Shown here: positions 50,316 through 58,579 of the stretch, piece after piece
Layout: every line of letters starts with the position of its first letter
How positions within the stretch are numbered: the first letter of the stretch is position 1
Assembly: GCF_900187565.1 (NCBI RefSeq)
Contig: NZ_FYED01000012.1
Coordinates: forward strand, 186,001-250,000
Direction of reading: 5' to 3'
Source: Pseudomonas sp. Irchel 3A7
Lineage (GTDB): Bacteria; Pseudomonadota; Gammaproteobacteria; Pseudomonadales; Pseudomonadaceae
Length of the DNA stretch: 64,000 nt
Program-made: the position numbers and the translations under genes
Notes under the pieces: model-generated
Told to the model about the DNA's origin: nothing
What the model saw: the letters and a program-made list of their open reading frames with translations, nothing else
Database searches by the model: none

Positions 50316-53210
50316 ATGCAAACCGACACAACTCGCGAGAACCCGCAGGGCACCTTGCCGCAGGCCGCCGATTCGAATTCGGATCTGTCCGCCACCGCGC
50401 CTGGCCAGCTGCGCGTGATCAAGCGTAACGGCACTGTCGTTCCTTACACCGATGACAAGATCACCGTCGCCATCACCAAAGCGTTTCTCGCAGTTGAGGG
50501 CGGCACCGCTGCCGCTTCGTCGCGAATCCACGACACCGTTGCCCGCCTGACCGAACAGGTCACTGCAACCTTCAAGCGTCGCATGCCATCGGGCGGCACC
50601 ATCCACATCGAAGAAATCCAGGATCAGGTCGAACTGGCCCTGATGCGCGCAGGCGAGCAGAAAGTCGCTCGCGACTACGTGATCTACCGTGACGCTCGCT
50701 CGAAAGAACGCGCCGCCCACGCACCGGTCGAAGAAGCGGTCAACGCTCACCCGTCGATCCGCATCACCCGCGCCGACGGCAGCCTGGCGCCGCTGGACAT
50801 GGGTCGCCTGAACACCATCGTCACCGAAGCATGTGAAGGCCTGGAAGAAGTCGACGGCGACCTGATCCAGCGCGAAACCCTGAAAAACCTGTACGACGGC
50901 GTGGCCCTGACCGACGTCAACACCGCCCTGGTGATGACCGCCCGTACCCTGGTCGAGCGTGAGCCGAACTACTCGTTCGTGACCGCCCGCCTGCTGATGG
51001 ACACCCTGCGTGCCGAAGGCCTGGGTTTCCTCGGCGTCGCCGAAAGCGCTACCCACCACGAAATGGTCGACCTGTACGCCAAGGCCCTGCCTGCCTACAT
51101 CGCCAAGGGTATCGAATTCGAATTGCTGAACCCGGTTCTGGCCGACTTCGACCTGGAAAAACTCGGCAAGGCGATCAACCACGAGCGCGACCAGCAGTTC
51201 ACTTACCTGGGCCTGCAAACCCTGTACGACCGTTACTTCATCCACAAGGATGGCGTGCGCTTCGAACTGCCACAGATCTTCTTCATGCGCGTGGCCATGG
51301 GCCTGGCGATCGAAGAGAAGCACAAAGAAGACCGTGCGATCGAGTTCTACAACCTGCTGTCGTCCTTCGACTACATGTCGTCGACCCCGACCCTGTTCAA
51401 CGCCGGCACCCTGCGTCCACAGCTGTCGAGCTGCTACCTGACCACCGTGCCGGATGACCTGTCGGGCATCTACCACGCGATCCACGACAACGCCATGCTG
51501 TCGAAATTCGCCGGTGGCCTGGGCAACGACTGGACGCCGGTTCGCGCATTGGGTTCTTACATCAAGGGCACCAACGGCAAATCCCAGGGCGTCGTACCGT
51601 TCCTGAAAGTCGTGAACGACACCGCCGTTGCCGTTAACCAGGGTGGCAAGCGCAAAGGCGCTGTCTGTGCCTACCTGGAAACCTGGCACATGGACATCGA
51701 AGAGTTCATCGAGCTGCGCAAAAACACCGGTGACGATCGCCGTCGCACCCACGACATGAACACCGCCAACTGGATCCCTGACCTGTTCATGAAGCGTGTC
51801 TTCGATGACGGCAAGTGGACCCTGTTCTCGCCATCCGAAGTCCCGGACCTGCACGACCTGACCGGCAAGGCCTTCGAAGAGCGCTACGAGTACTACGAAG
51901 CCCTGACCGAGTACCCGGGCAAGGTCAAACTGTTCAAGACCATCCAGGCCAAAGACCTGTGGCGCAAGATGCTGTCCATGCTGTTTGAAACCGGCCACCC
52001 ATGGCTGACCTTCAAAGACCCGTGCAACCTGCGCAGCCCGCAGCAGCACGTTGGCGTGGTCCACAGCTCGAACCTGTGCACCGAGATCACCTTGAACACC
52101 AACAAGGACGAGATCGCCGTTTGCAACCTGGGCTCGATCAACCTGCCGAACCACATCGTGGGCGGCAAGCTCGACACCGCCAAGCTGCAACGCACCGTGA
52201 ACACCGCCGTGCGCATGCTCGACAACGTGATCGACATCAACTACTACTCGGTGCCGCAAGCGAAGAACTCCAACTTCAAGCACCGTCCGGTCGGCCTGGG
52301 CATCATGGGCTTCCAGGACGCGCTGTACCTGCAGCACATCCCTTACGGTTCCGACGCTGCCGTCGAGTTCGCCGACAAGTCGATGGAAGCGGTCAGCTAC
52401 TACGCGATCCAGGCTTCCTGCGACCTGGCTGACGAGCGTGGCGCCTACGAGACGTTCCAGGGTTCGCTGTGGTCCAAGGGCATTCTGCCACTGGATTCGC
52501 AACAGATCCTGATCGAAGCCCGTGGCCAGAAGTACATCGATGTCGACCTGAACGAAACCCTGGACTGGGCACCTGTGCGCGCCCGTGTGCAGAAAGGCAT
52601 TCGTAACTCCAACATCATGGCCATCGCACCGACCGCAACCATCGCCAACATCACCGGCGTGTCGCAGTCGATCGAACCGACCTACCAGAACCTCTATGTG
52701 AAATCGAACCTGTCGGGCGAATTCACCGTGATCAACCCGTACCTGGTTCGCGACCTGAAGGCTCGCGGTCTGTGGGACTCGGTCATGATCAACGACCTGA
52801 AGTACTACGACGGTTCCGTGCAGCAGATCGAACGCATCCCGCAAGAACTCAAAGAGCTCTACGCGACTGCCTTCGAAGTGGACACCAAGTGGATCGTCGA
52901 CGCGGCAAGCCGTCGTCAGAAGTGGATAGACCAGGCTCAGTCGCTGAACCTGTACATCGCTGGTGCATCGGGCAAGAAGCTGGACGTGACCTACCGCATG
53001 GCCTGGTACCGTGGTCTGAAAACCACTTACTACCTCCGTGCCCTGGCCGCGACCAGCACCGAAAAATCGACCATCAACACCGGTAAGCTGAACGCTGTTT
53101 CCAGCGGCGGCAACCACGGTGACGACTCGGTTCTGGCTGCTCCAGCCGGTCCTGCTCCAGTGCCGAAGGCCTGCGCCATCGACGAACCGGATTGCGAAGC
53201 TTGCCAATAA
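50316..53210 (+). CDS. nrdA: class Ia ribonucleoside-diphosphate reductase alpha subunit
   Basis: 964 residues. The N-terminal ATP-cone is about 30-125 (LRVIKRNGTVVPYTDDKITVAITKAF). A second, more divergent ATP-cone is about 145-240 (SIRITRADGSLAPLDMGRLNTIVTEA). The catalytic barrel has the active-site Cys in the HSSNLCTEITLNT region and a paired Cys in LRPQLSSCYL. The C-terminal redox pair is CEAC (EPDCEACQ). NrdA converts NDPs to dNDPs, with overall activity controlled by ATP/dATP. The ATG at 50316 follows GTGGAG. nrdB is not found directly downstream; a terminator follows. Confidence 0.95.
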   Translation: MQTDTTRENPQGTLPQAADSNSDLSATAPGQLRVIKRNGTVVPYTDDKITVAITKAFLAVEGGTAAASSRIHDTVARLTEQVTATFKRRMPSGGTIHIEEIQDQVELALMRAGEQKVARDYVIYRDARSKERAAHAPVEEAVNAHPSIRITRADGSLAPLDMGRLNTIVTEACEGLEEVDGDLIQRETLKNLYDGVALTDVNTALVMTARTLVEREPNYSFVTARLLMDTLRAEGLGFLGVAESATHHEMVDLYAKALPAYIAKGIEFELLNPVLADFDLEKLGKAINHERDQQFTYLGLQTLYDRYFIHKDGVRFELPQIFFMRVAMGLAIEEKHKEDRAIEFYNLLSSFDYMSSTPTLFNAGTLRPQLSSCYLTTVPDDLSGIYHAIHDNAMLSKFAGGLGNDWTPVRALGSYIKGTNGKSQGVVPFLKVVNDTAVAVNQGGKRKGAVCAYLETWHMDIEEFIELRKNTGDDRRRTHDMNTANWIPDLFMKRVFDDGKWTLFSPSEVPDLHDLTGKAFEERYEYYEALTEYPGKVKLFKTIQAKDLWRKMLSMLFETGHPWLTFKDPCNLRSPQQHVGVVHSSNLCTEITLNTNKDEIAVCNLGSINLPNHIVGGKLDTAKLQRTVNTAVRMLDNVIDINYYSVPQAKNSNFKHRPVGLGIMGFQDALYLQHIPYGSDAAVEFADKSMEAVSYYAIQASCDLADERGAYETFQGSLWSKGILPLDSQQILIEARGQKYIDVDLNETLDWAPVRARVQKGIRNSNIMAIAPTATIANITGVSQSIEPTYQNLYVKSNLSGEFTVINPYLVRDLKARGLWDSVMINDLKYYDGSVQQIERIPQELKELYATAFEVDTKWIVDAASRRQKWIDQAQSLNLYIAGASGKKLDVTYRMAWYRGLKTTYYLRALAATSTEKSTINTGKLNAVSSGGNHGDDSVLAAPAGPAPVPKACAIDEPDCEACQ

Positions 53211-53244
53211 GCTGAGCTTGTAGGCGCTGAAAGGTGCCTACCTG

Positions 53245-53285
53245 AAACCCCCGATGAGCCTCTGGTTGATCGGGGGTTTTCTTTT
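53245..53285 (+). terminator. rho-independent terminator of nrdA
   Basis: Stem AAACCCCCGAT / ATCGGGGGTTT with a 14-base loop, then TTCTTTT. It is strong and starts 35 bases after the stop codon, which makes nrdA monocistronic. Confidence 0.9.
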
Positions 53286-53347
53286 GCCCCGATGAATGTA
53301 GTGGCCGGTTTGCCGCCTTCGCTCACATGTGTGAACGCCACAGCTCC

Positions 53348-53377
53348 ACTGTGTGAGCGAGCCTGCTCGCGAAGGGG
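53348..53377. repeat. single REP element
   Basis: ACTGTGTGAGCGAGCCTGCT then CGCGAAGGGG, a solitary REP with one mismatch in the GTGGG motif (GTGTG). It is the only unpaired REP in the window. Confidence 0.8.
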
Positions 53378-53424
53378 CCAGCACAGGCAACCGAAACCTC
53401 AGCCCCTGACAAAAATCACAATCA

Positions 53425-53450
53425 TAAAAAAACCCCTCTTTCGAGGGGCT
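53425..53450 (-). terminator. rho-independent terminator of the flgBCDE operon
   Basis: On the minus strand AGCCCCTC-GAAA-GAGGGGTT followed by TTTTT, located 22 bases after the flgE stop codon. Confidence 0.88.
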
Positions 53451-53472
53451 CTTAATGCCGCAGCATCAAACA

Positions 53473-54795
53473 TCAAGTCATCTGAATGATGGTCTGCATG
53501 ATGGTGCTCTGGGTGGAGATGGTCTTGGCGTTCGCCTGGTAGTTGCTCTGCGCCTTGATCAGCTCGACCAGTTCATTGGTCACGTTGACGTTTGACTCTT
53601 CCAGGGAGTTGGAGCGGATCGAACCCAGGGTGCCGGTTTCCGGCGAATCGTAGCCCGGAATACCCGACGCGTAGGTTTCTTTCCAGGCGGTGCCGCCCAC
53701 TTGCTGCAGACCTTGTTCGTTGGTGAAGCTGGCCAACGCAATCTGACCGATCGGCTTGGTTTGGTAGTTGCTGAAGTTGGCCAGCATCACGCCGTTGCCG
53801 TCGATGGTCAGGTTGGAGATCTGACCCGTGGCGTAGCCGTTCTGCGCCGGAATCGAGCGCGCGCTATCGGCGTTGAACTGGGTGGTGTTGGACATGGCGA
53901 TGGTCACACCCGCCGGGTCGGCGGCGGCGCCATTGGGTGCCCACACACCATTGGTCACTTTACCTGGAGTCCAGTTGGTGATGGCCAGATTCGGGCTGAC
54001 AATTGGCGCACCCGGTGGATTCGGCGTGCTGACCGATACAAGTTTGCCGCTGGTATCAAACGTCATGGTCGAAGGAACAGGTCGGGTAGCCGCGTTCATC
54101 GGGTCGCTGCCGTTCGGGTTGCGACCATCGATCAGGGTGTAGGTATCCCAAGTGTTGGGCCCCGTCTTGACCATGTATTGATCCATGGTGTGTTCGTTAC
54201 CCTGAGAGTCGAAAATCGGGGTGCTGAACTGCTTGGTGTAGGACGCGGTCTTGCTCGGGTCGAACGGGTTCGCGACGACGTCGATCGCGGGCTCCGTAGA
54301 CTTGAGGTTGATCGTCGACGACACGGTGGTAGTGGCCTTCGGTGCCAGGTTGGAGGTGTCGATACGCAGGTCGGTCAACACACCATTGATGATCTTGCCA
54401 TTGGCATCCACGCCGTAACCCTGAACACGCGCCGTGTAGTCGGAGTTGGTGACGTAACCTTCCTTGTCGACCTTGAACGTACCGGCACGGGTGTAGGACA
54501 GCGAACCGTTGTTGTTCAGCACGAAGAAGCCAGAGCCATTGATGCCCATGTCCAGCACGTTACCAGTGCCGCTGCTGATATCACCCTGGGTAAATTGCTG
54601 GGCAACGTTCGCCAGACGCACACCATTACCGACGGTCCTGCTCCCCGCCCCCAGCTTGGTCGCCGAGTACACGTCTTCGAATTCTGCACGGGACGACTTG
54701 AAGCCGACGGTCGCGACGTTGGCGATGTTGTTGCCGGTCACGTCCAATTGCTTGTTGGCGGCATAGAGACCGCTAAGGCCGATGTTGAAAGACAT
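53473..54795 (-). CDS. flgE: flagellar hook protein
   Basis: 440 residues. The N-terminal MSFNIGLSGLYAANKQLDVTGNNIANVATVGFKSSRAEF and C-terminal LEESNVNVTNELVELIKAQSNYQANAKTISTQ helices form the coiled-coil hook core, and FlgE-specific domains lie between (SGFFVLNNNGSLSYTRAGTFKVDKEGYV). It is exported by the flagellar type III system and capped by FlgD during assembly. Last gene of flgB-flgC-flgD-flgE, terminated at 53425-53450. Confidence 0.96.
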   Translation of the reverse strand: MSFNIGLSGLYAANKQLDVTGNNIANVATVGFKSSRAEFEDVYSATKLGAGSRTVGNGVRLANVAQQFTQGDISSGTGNVLDMGINGSGFFVLNNNGSLSYTRAGTFKVDKEGYVTNSDYTARVQGYGVDANGKIINGVLTDLRIDTSNLAPKATTTVSSTINLKSTEPAIDVVANPFDPSKTASYTKQFSTPIFDSQGNEHTMDQYMVKTGPNTWDTYTLIDGRNPNGSDPMNAATRPVPSTMTFDTSGKLVSVSTPNPPGAPIVSPNLAITNWTPGKVTNGVWAPNGAAADPAGVTIAMSNTTQFNADSARSIPAQNGYATGQISNLTIDGNGVMLANFSNYQTKPIGQIALASFTNEQGLQQVGGTAWKETYASGIPGYDSPETGTLGSIRSNSLEESNVNVTNELVELIKAQSNYQANAKTISTQSTIMQTIIQMT

Positions 54796-54826
54796 ATTCC
54801 ACTCCTTTGTGCCGGGTTAGTCGGCT

Positions 54827-55546
54827 CTATATACCAATGGTTTGCACTTTGGACAGGGCGATGCTGCCCAGCCCGGCGAGATTAAGCATCAACTCACCGC
54901 CGGTCTGGCTGAGCGTCACGCTAGTGACGGTCGCCGGCAGGTTGGTGATCAGCGCCACGCCCTGACCGTCGATGGTGGTGTTCGCCGCGAAGGTGTACGT
55001 ACCCGTTGGGGCCACGTTGCCGGCGTCGTCCTTGCCATCCCAGGTGAAGCTGGCATTGCCGGCCTTCTGGTCGGTCAGCTCGATGGTGCGAACGACCTTG
55101 CCGTCCTTGTCTGTGATTTTCACGGTGGTCGAGGCAACCGACTGCGGTATCGAAATCGAACCGGTCATGCCCTTCGTGGTATCGACTACGGCCTTGTCGC
55201 CCGGTGCGATGACCGAACGGCCCACCAGCGACGAGGCTTGCAATGCCTGGGATGAGCCGAAGGCGCCGGCAATGCCGCTCACGGTATCGTTGAGCGTGGT
55301 GATGCCTTCCAGGCTGCTGAACTGCGCCAGTTGCGCCACGAACTCGCCGTTGTCCTGCGGTTCCAGCGGGTTCTGGTTCTTCAGTTGCGTCACCAGCAAC
55401 TGCAGGAACGCATCCTTGCCCAAGGCTTTTTTGCCGGTGGCACTGCCCGCTGCCGAAGCCAGGCTATCGTCGGTCTTGTTCTTGACCGCGGAGTTGGCCA
55501 GGATGTCGTTGAGGCTCAAGCCACTGGTGGTATCGGAAACACTCAT
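54827..55546 (-). CDS. flgD: flagellar hook-capping protein
   Basis: 239 residues. The conserved N-terminal FlgD segment is KDAFLQLLVTQLKNQNPLEPQDN and FVAQLAQFSSLEGITTLND. A FlgD Ig-like C-terminal domain (FTWDGKDDAGNVAPTGTYTF) and a Tudor-like region are present. It caps the growing hook so that FlgE polymerises. It lies 31 bases upstream of flgE. Confidence 0.95.
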   Translation of the reverse strand: MSVSDTTSGLSLNDILANSAVKNKTDDSLASAAGSATGKKALGKDAFLQLLVTQLKNQNPLEPQDNGEFVAQLAQFSSLEGITTLNDTVSGIAGAFGSSQALQASSLVGRSVIAPGDKAVVDTTKGMTGSISIPQSVASTTVKITDKDGKVVRTIELTDQKAGNASFTWDGKDDAGNVAPTGTYTFAANTTIDGQGVALITNLPATVTSVTLSQTGGELMLNLAGLGSIALSKVQTIGI

Positions 55547-55561
55547 CTGAGTCGCCCCTTA

Positions 55562-56005
55562 TCACTGACCGAGGGTCAGGACCTTCTGCATCATGGTTTT
55601 GGCGGTGTTCATCATTTCGGCGTTGGTCTGGAACGAACGGCTCGCGGAAATCATGTCGGCCATTTCTTCCACCACGTTGACGTTCGGGTAGTAGACGTAT
55701 CCCTTGGCATCGGCAGCCGGATGGTTCGGCTCGTAGCGCGCCTCGAGGTTGCTCTGGTCTTCGACCACGCCCAGCACCTGCACGCCTTGACCGGCGGCAT
55801 CCTGGTTCTGGAACAGTGAATCGCTGCCGCCGCTCTGGCCGCCCTGGAACATGGTGGCGAACACCGGGTGACGCGCACGGTAGGTCTGGTCGATACTCGA
55901 CGAGACCGTCTCGGCGTTGGCGATGTTCGAAGCGACGGTGTTCAAACGCGTGGTCTGGGCACTCATGCCGCTACCGGCAATGTTGAAAACACTGGATAGA
56001 GACAT
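55562..56005 (-). CDS. flgC: flagellar proximal rod protein
   Basis: 147 residues. The rod-protein N-terminus (SLSSVFNIAGSGMSAQTTRLNTVASNIANAETVSSS) and the C-terminal YVYYPNVNVVEEMADMISASRSFQTNAEMMNTAK with the FlgC-type core helix are present. It assembles on FlgB in the rod. It lies 3 bases after flgB. Confidence 0.96.
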   Translation of the reverse strand: MSLSSVFNIAGSGMSAQTTRLNTVASNIANAETVSSSIDQTYRARHPVFATMFQGGQSGGSDSLFQNQDAAGQGVQVLGVVEDQSNLEARYEPNHPAADAKGYVYYPNVNVVEEMADMISASRSFQTNAEMMNTAKTMMQKVLTLGQ

Positions 56006-56008
56006 GAC

Positions 56009-56416
56009 TTACTCTCCGCGCAGGGCTGAAACCAGCCCTTTGAATTTACTGTTGAGCAGGGTGAAGCTGGCCTGGAAGTTGACCGAGTTTTCCGCGTAGT
56101 TCGACTGCTCCAGCTGAGCGTCCACGGTGTTCTGGTCGATCGAGGGCTGCATCGGCGTGCGGTACATCAGCGACTCGTCGCCATTGCCCAGGCCTTCGGC
56201 TTCGATATGACGGCTGTTGGTCATGTTCAAGGCGAACGTGCCGTTCTTGGCTTTATCGTTCTGCGCCTCAAGCACTTTCGAGAACTCCAGATCCCGAGCC
56301 TTGTAGTTCGGGGTATCGGCGTTGGCAATGTTATTGGCCAGGACTTCGGCACGCTGGGCGCGGAAGCCCAGAGCCTTTTCGTGAATGCCGAGCGCTTTAT
56401 CGAAGCTGATGCTCAT
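56009..56416 (-). CDS. flgB: flagellar proximal rod protein
   Basis: 135 residues. ALGFRAQRAEVLANNIANADTPNYKARDLEFSKVL is the FlgB rod motif; the C-terminal QLEQSNYAENSVNFQASFTLLNSKFKGL is the core helix. First gene of flgBCDE. A sigma-54 promoter lies at 56461-56476, giving a leader of about 33 bases. Confidence 0.96.
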   Translation of the reverse strand: MSISFDKALGIHEKALGFRAQRAEVLANNIANADTPNYKARDLEFSKVLEAQNDKAKNGTFALNMTNSRHIEAEGLGNGDESLMYRTPMQPSIDQNTVDAQLEQSNYAENSVNFQASFTLLNSKFKGLVSALRGE

Positions 56417-56460
56417 GTCGGGAAACCTTCGGGTGACCTGATTTTTCGTACGTTAGATAT

Positions 56461-56476
56461 AGCAAGCGTCATGCCA
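56461..56476 (-). promoter_or_regulatory. sigma-54 promoter of flgBCDE
   Basis: On the minus strand TGGCATGACGCTTGCT, with GG and GC 10 bases apart and TTGCT at -12. Predicted transcription start near 56449, about 33 bases before the flgB ATG. This fits FleQ/RpoN-dependent class II flagellar expression in Pseudomonas. Confidence 0.85.
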
Positions 56477-56531
56477 ATTCAAAAAAGCCCGTAAACCGGG
56501 GCTTTGCGGGCAGTGGCAATGCGGCAATGCC

Positions 56532-56571
56532 AGAAAAGCGGCAACCGGTTTCCGCTGGATGCCGCTTTTCT
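56532..56571. other. 12-bp perfect inverted repeat between cheR and flgB
   Basis: Arms AGAAAAGCGGCA and TGCCGCTTTTCT around a 16-base loop. It sits about 83-122 bases upstream of the predicted flgB transcription start and inside the cheR-flgB gap. It is not a REP and has no T-tract of terminator type; its role is unknown. Confidence 0.6.
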
Positions 56572-56641
56572 GCCGCTTTACTCGACCGAGAGAACACCGC
56601 ATCCCCTGTGGTAGCGGTGGAGCCGACTTCATCAGGCAAAC

Positions 56642-56674
56642 AAAAACGGGAGCCCCTGAGGACTCCCGTTTTTT
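56642..56674 (-). terminator. rho-independent terminator after cheR
   Basis: Stem AAAACGGGAG / CTCCCGTTTT, 10-base loop, T-tract on either strand, 16 bases after the cheR stop codon. It separates cheV-cheR from flgBCDE. Confidence 0.88.
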
Positions 56675-56689
56675 GATACCACCAACCGA

Positions 56690-57517
56690 TCACTTCGCCT
56701 GGTAAATAATCCCCGGACTGCACTGGACCATCTGGTAATGATCCGGCAATCCGTTCAGGGCTTCGGAAGCACCCAGGAACAGATAGCCACCCGGCTTCAA
56801 CGTACTGTGAATGCGCAACAGGATGTCCTTCTTCACTTCGGCAGAGAAGTAGATCAACACGTTGCGGCAGAACACGATGTCGAACTTGCCGAGGCTCGCG
56901 TAGCTATCCAGCAGGTTGAAGGAGCGGAATTCCACCCGGCTCTTGATCGGCGCCTTGATGGCCCAGCGTCCCGGCCCTTTCGGGTCGAAATAACGCTGCA
57001 GCCGCTCGGGCGACAGTCCGCGACCGATAGCCAGGCTGTCGTATTCGCCGGTCTTGCAGTTGGTCAGCATGGTGCCGGACAGATCGGTGGCCACGATCTG
57101 CACTCCCATCTTCAATTGCCCGACATTGGTCCGCTCGAACTCGTCGATGGACATCGACAGCGAGTACGGTTCCTGACCCGACGAGCACGCCGCCGACCAG
57201 ATCCGCAGGCGCTGGCCGGGACTGGCCTTGATCGCTTCAGGCAGTACCTTGTTCTTCAAGACTTCAAACGGATAGGTGTCACGAAACCACAAGGTTTCGT
57301 TGGTCGTCATCGCGTCCACCACCATCTCGCGCAACCCGCTGCGCGGCTGGGTCTGGATGCGTTGGACCAACTCACCCAGAGACTTGATGCCTTGCTGCTC
57401 CATCAGTTTGTTGAGACGGCTCGAGACCAGATACTGCTTGTTTTCACCGAGCAAAATGCCACAGGCTTTTTCCAGGAATACCCGGAACTGTTCGAAATCC
57501 AAATTACCCGTAGACAA
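56690..57517 (-). CDS. cheR: chemotaxis protein methyltransferase
   Basis: 275 residues. The N-terminal all-helical domain (about 1-80) is followed by the SAM-binding methyltransferase domain with MVVDAMTTNETLWFRD, LRIWSAACSSGQEPYSLSM, VQIVATDLSGTML and FDIVFCRNVLIYF. CheR methylates glutamates of chemoreceptors for adaptation. It is downstream of cheV (46 bases apart) on the same strand, and a terminator follows. Confidence 0.94.
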   Translation of the reverse strand: MSTGNLDFEQFRVFLEKACGILLGENKQYLVSSRLNKLMEQQGIKSLGELVQRIQTQPRSGLREMVVDAMTTNETLWFRDTYPFEVLKNKVLPEAIKASPGQRLRIWSAACSSGQEPYSLSMSIDEFERTNVGQLKMGVQIVATDLSGTMLTNCKTGEYDSLAIGRGLSPERLQRYFDPKGPGRWAIKAPIKSRVEFRSFNLLDSYASLGKFDIVFCRNVLIYFSAEVKKDILLRIHSTLKPGGYLFLGASEALNGLPDHYQMVQCSPGIIYQAK

Positions 57518-57563
57518 TGCTGCCGCCTCTTAAATCGTGTTGACTGCCAGGGGCCGGACGCCC

Positions 57564-58496
57564 CTAGCTGATGTCTGCTGCTTTGATCCGGTCGACTACC
57601 CGGGATGCCAGGTCATCAGGACGGAATTTGGCCAGGAAGTCATCGGCACCGACTTTCTTGACCATCGCCTGATTGAACACGCCCGACAACGAAGTATGCA
57701 GGATGATATGAAGCTTTTGCATGCGAGGGTCGTTGCGGATCTCGGCCGTCAGCGTGTACCCGTCCATCTCCGGCATTTCGATGTCGGAGATCATCATCAG
57801 GAACTCTTCTTCCGGCTTCTTGCCCTCGTCGACCAGTTTGCGCAGGTAATCCAGCGCTTGCCGGCCGTCGTTCAACGCCACCACTTCGACACCGACCGTT
57901 TGCAGGCAGCGCGTAACCTGCTTGCGCGCCACCGACGAATCATCGACCGTCAGCACACGCAACGAGAGCGCCTTGTGCTGGGTTTCGACATCGACCACGC
58001 CGACGGAAATCGCTTCCGGCGTCGGCGCCACTTCCGCCAGCACCTTTTCGACGTCGATGATTTCAACCAACTGATTGTCGACCCGCGTCACCGCCGTCAG
58101 GTAGTGATCGCGACCGGTGCCCTTGGGTGGCGGATGAATCTCCTCCCAGTTCATGTTGACGATGCGTTCCACCGAGCGCACCAGGAATCCCTGGGTCTTG
58201 GTGTTGTACTCCGTGATGATCACGAAGGGATTGTTCTTGTCCTTCAAAGCACCGGAGCCGGTCGCCATTGCCAGATCAAGGATCGGAATGGTCGCCCCCC
58301 GGATATTCGCCACGCCGCACACGACAGGACTGGACTTGGGCATCAGCGTCAGCTGGGGGCATTGCAACACCTCCCGAACCTTGAACACGTTGATCCCATA
58401 CAGCTGCTGGCCGTCGAGACGGAACAACAACAGCTCAAGGCGATTCTGCCCCACCAGTTGCGTGCGCTGGTTCACCGAATCCATTACACCAGCCAT
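57564..58496 (-). CDS. cheV: chemotaxis coupling/phosphate-sink protein
   Basis: 310 residues. A CheW-like domain (about 18-165; LLLFRLDGQQLYGINVFKVREVL, VANIRGATIPILDLAM) is fused to a receiver domain (about 178-305; VLTVDDSSVARKQV, acceptor Asp in LMMISDIEMPEMDGYTL, Lys in DFLAKFRPDD). CheV couples receptors to CheA and may act as a phosphate sink. The ATG at 58496 is preceded by TAGGAG. It is divergent from flgA. Confidence 0.94.
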   Translation of the reverse strand: MAGVMDSVNQRTQLVGQNRLELLLFRLDGQQLYGINVFKVREVLQCPQLTLMPKSSPVVCGVANIRGATIPILDLAMATGSGALKDKNNPFVIITEYNTKTQGFLVRSVERIVNMNWEEIHPPPKGTGRDHYLTAVTRVDNQLVEIIDVEKVLAEVAPTPEAISVGVVDVETQHKALSLRVLTVDDSSVARKQVTRCLQTVGVEVVALNDGRQALDYLRKLVDEGKKPEEEFLMMISDIEMPEMDGYTLTAEIRNDPRMQKLHIILHTSLSGVFNQAMVKKVGADDFLAKFRPDDLASRVVDRIKAADIS

Positions 58497-58550
58497 GCCC
58501 AGACTCCTACACCAACGCTAAGTGTTGTTGCGACGCACATTCATCTCTAA

Positions 58551-58567
58551 ACGGCACGGCGCTTGCT
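58551..58567 (+). promoter_or_regulatory. sigma-54 promoter of flgA
   Basis: CGGCACGGCGCTTGCT matches the -24/-12 pattern: GG at 58553-58554, GC at 58565-58566, exactly 10 bases apart, with TTGCT at -12. The predicted start of transcription is near 58578, only about 2 bases before the assumed flgA ATG. Confidence 0.8.
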
Positions 58568-58579
58568 TTTTATCTTTGT

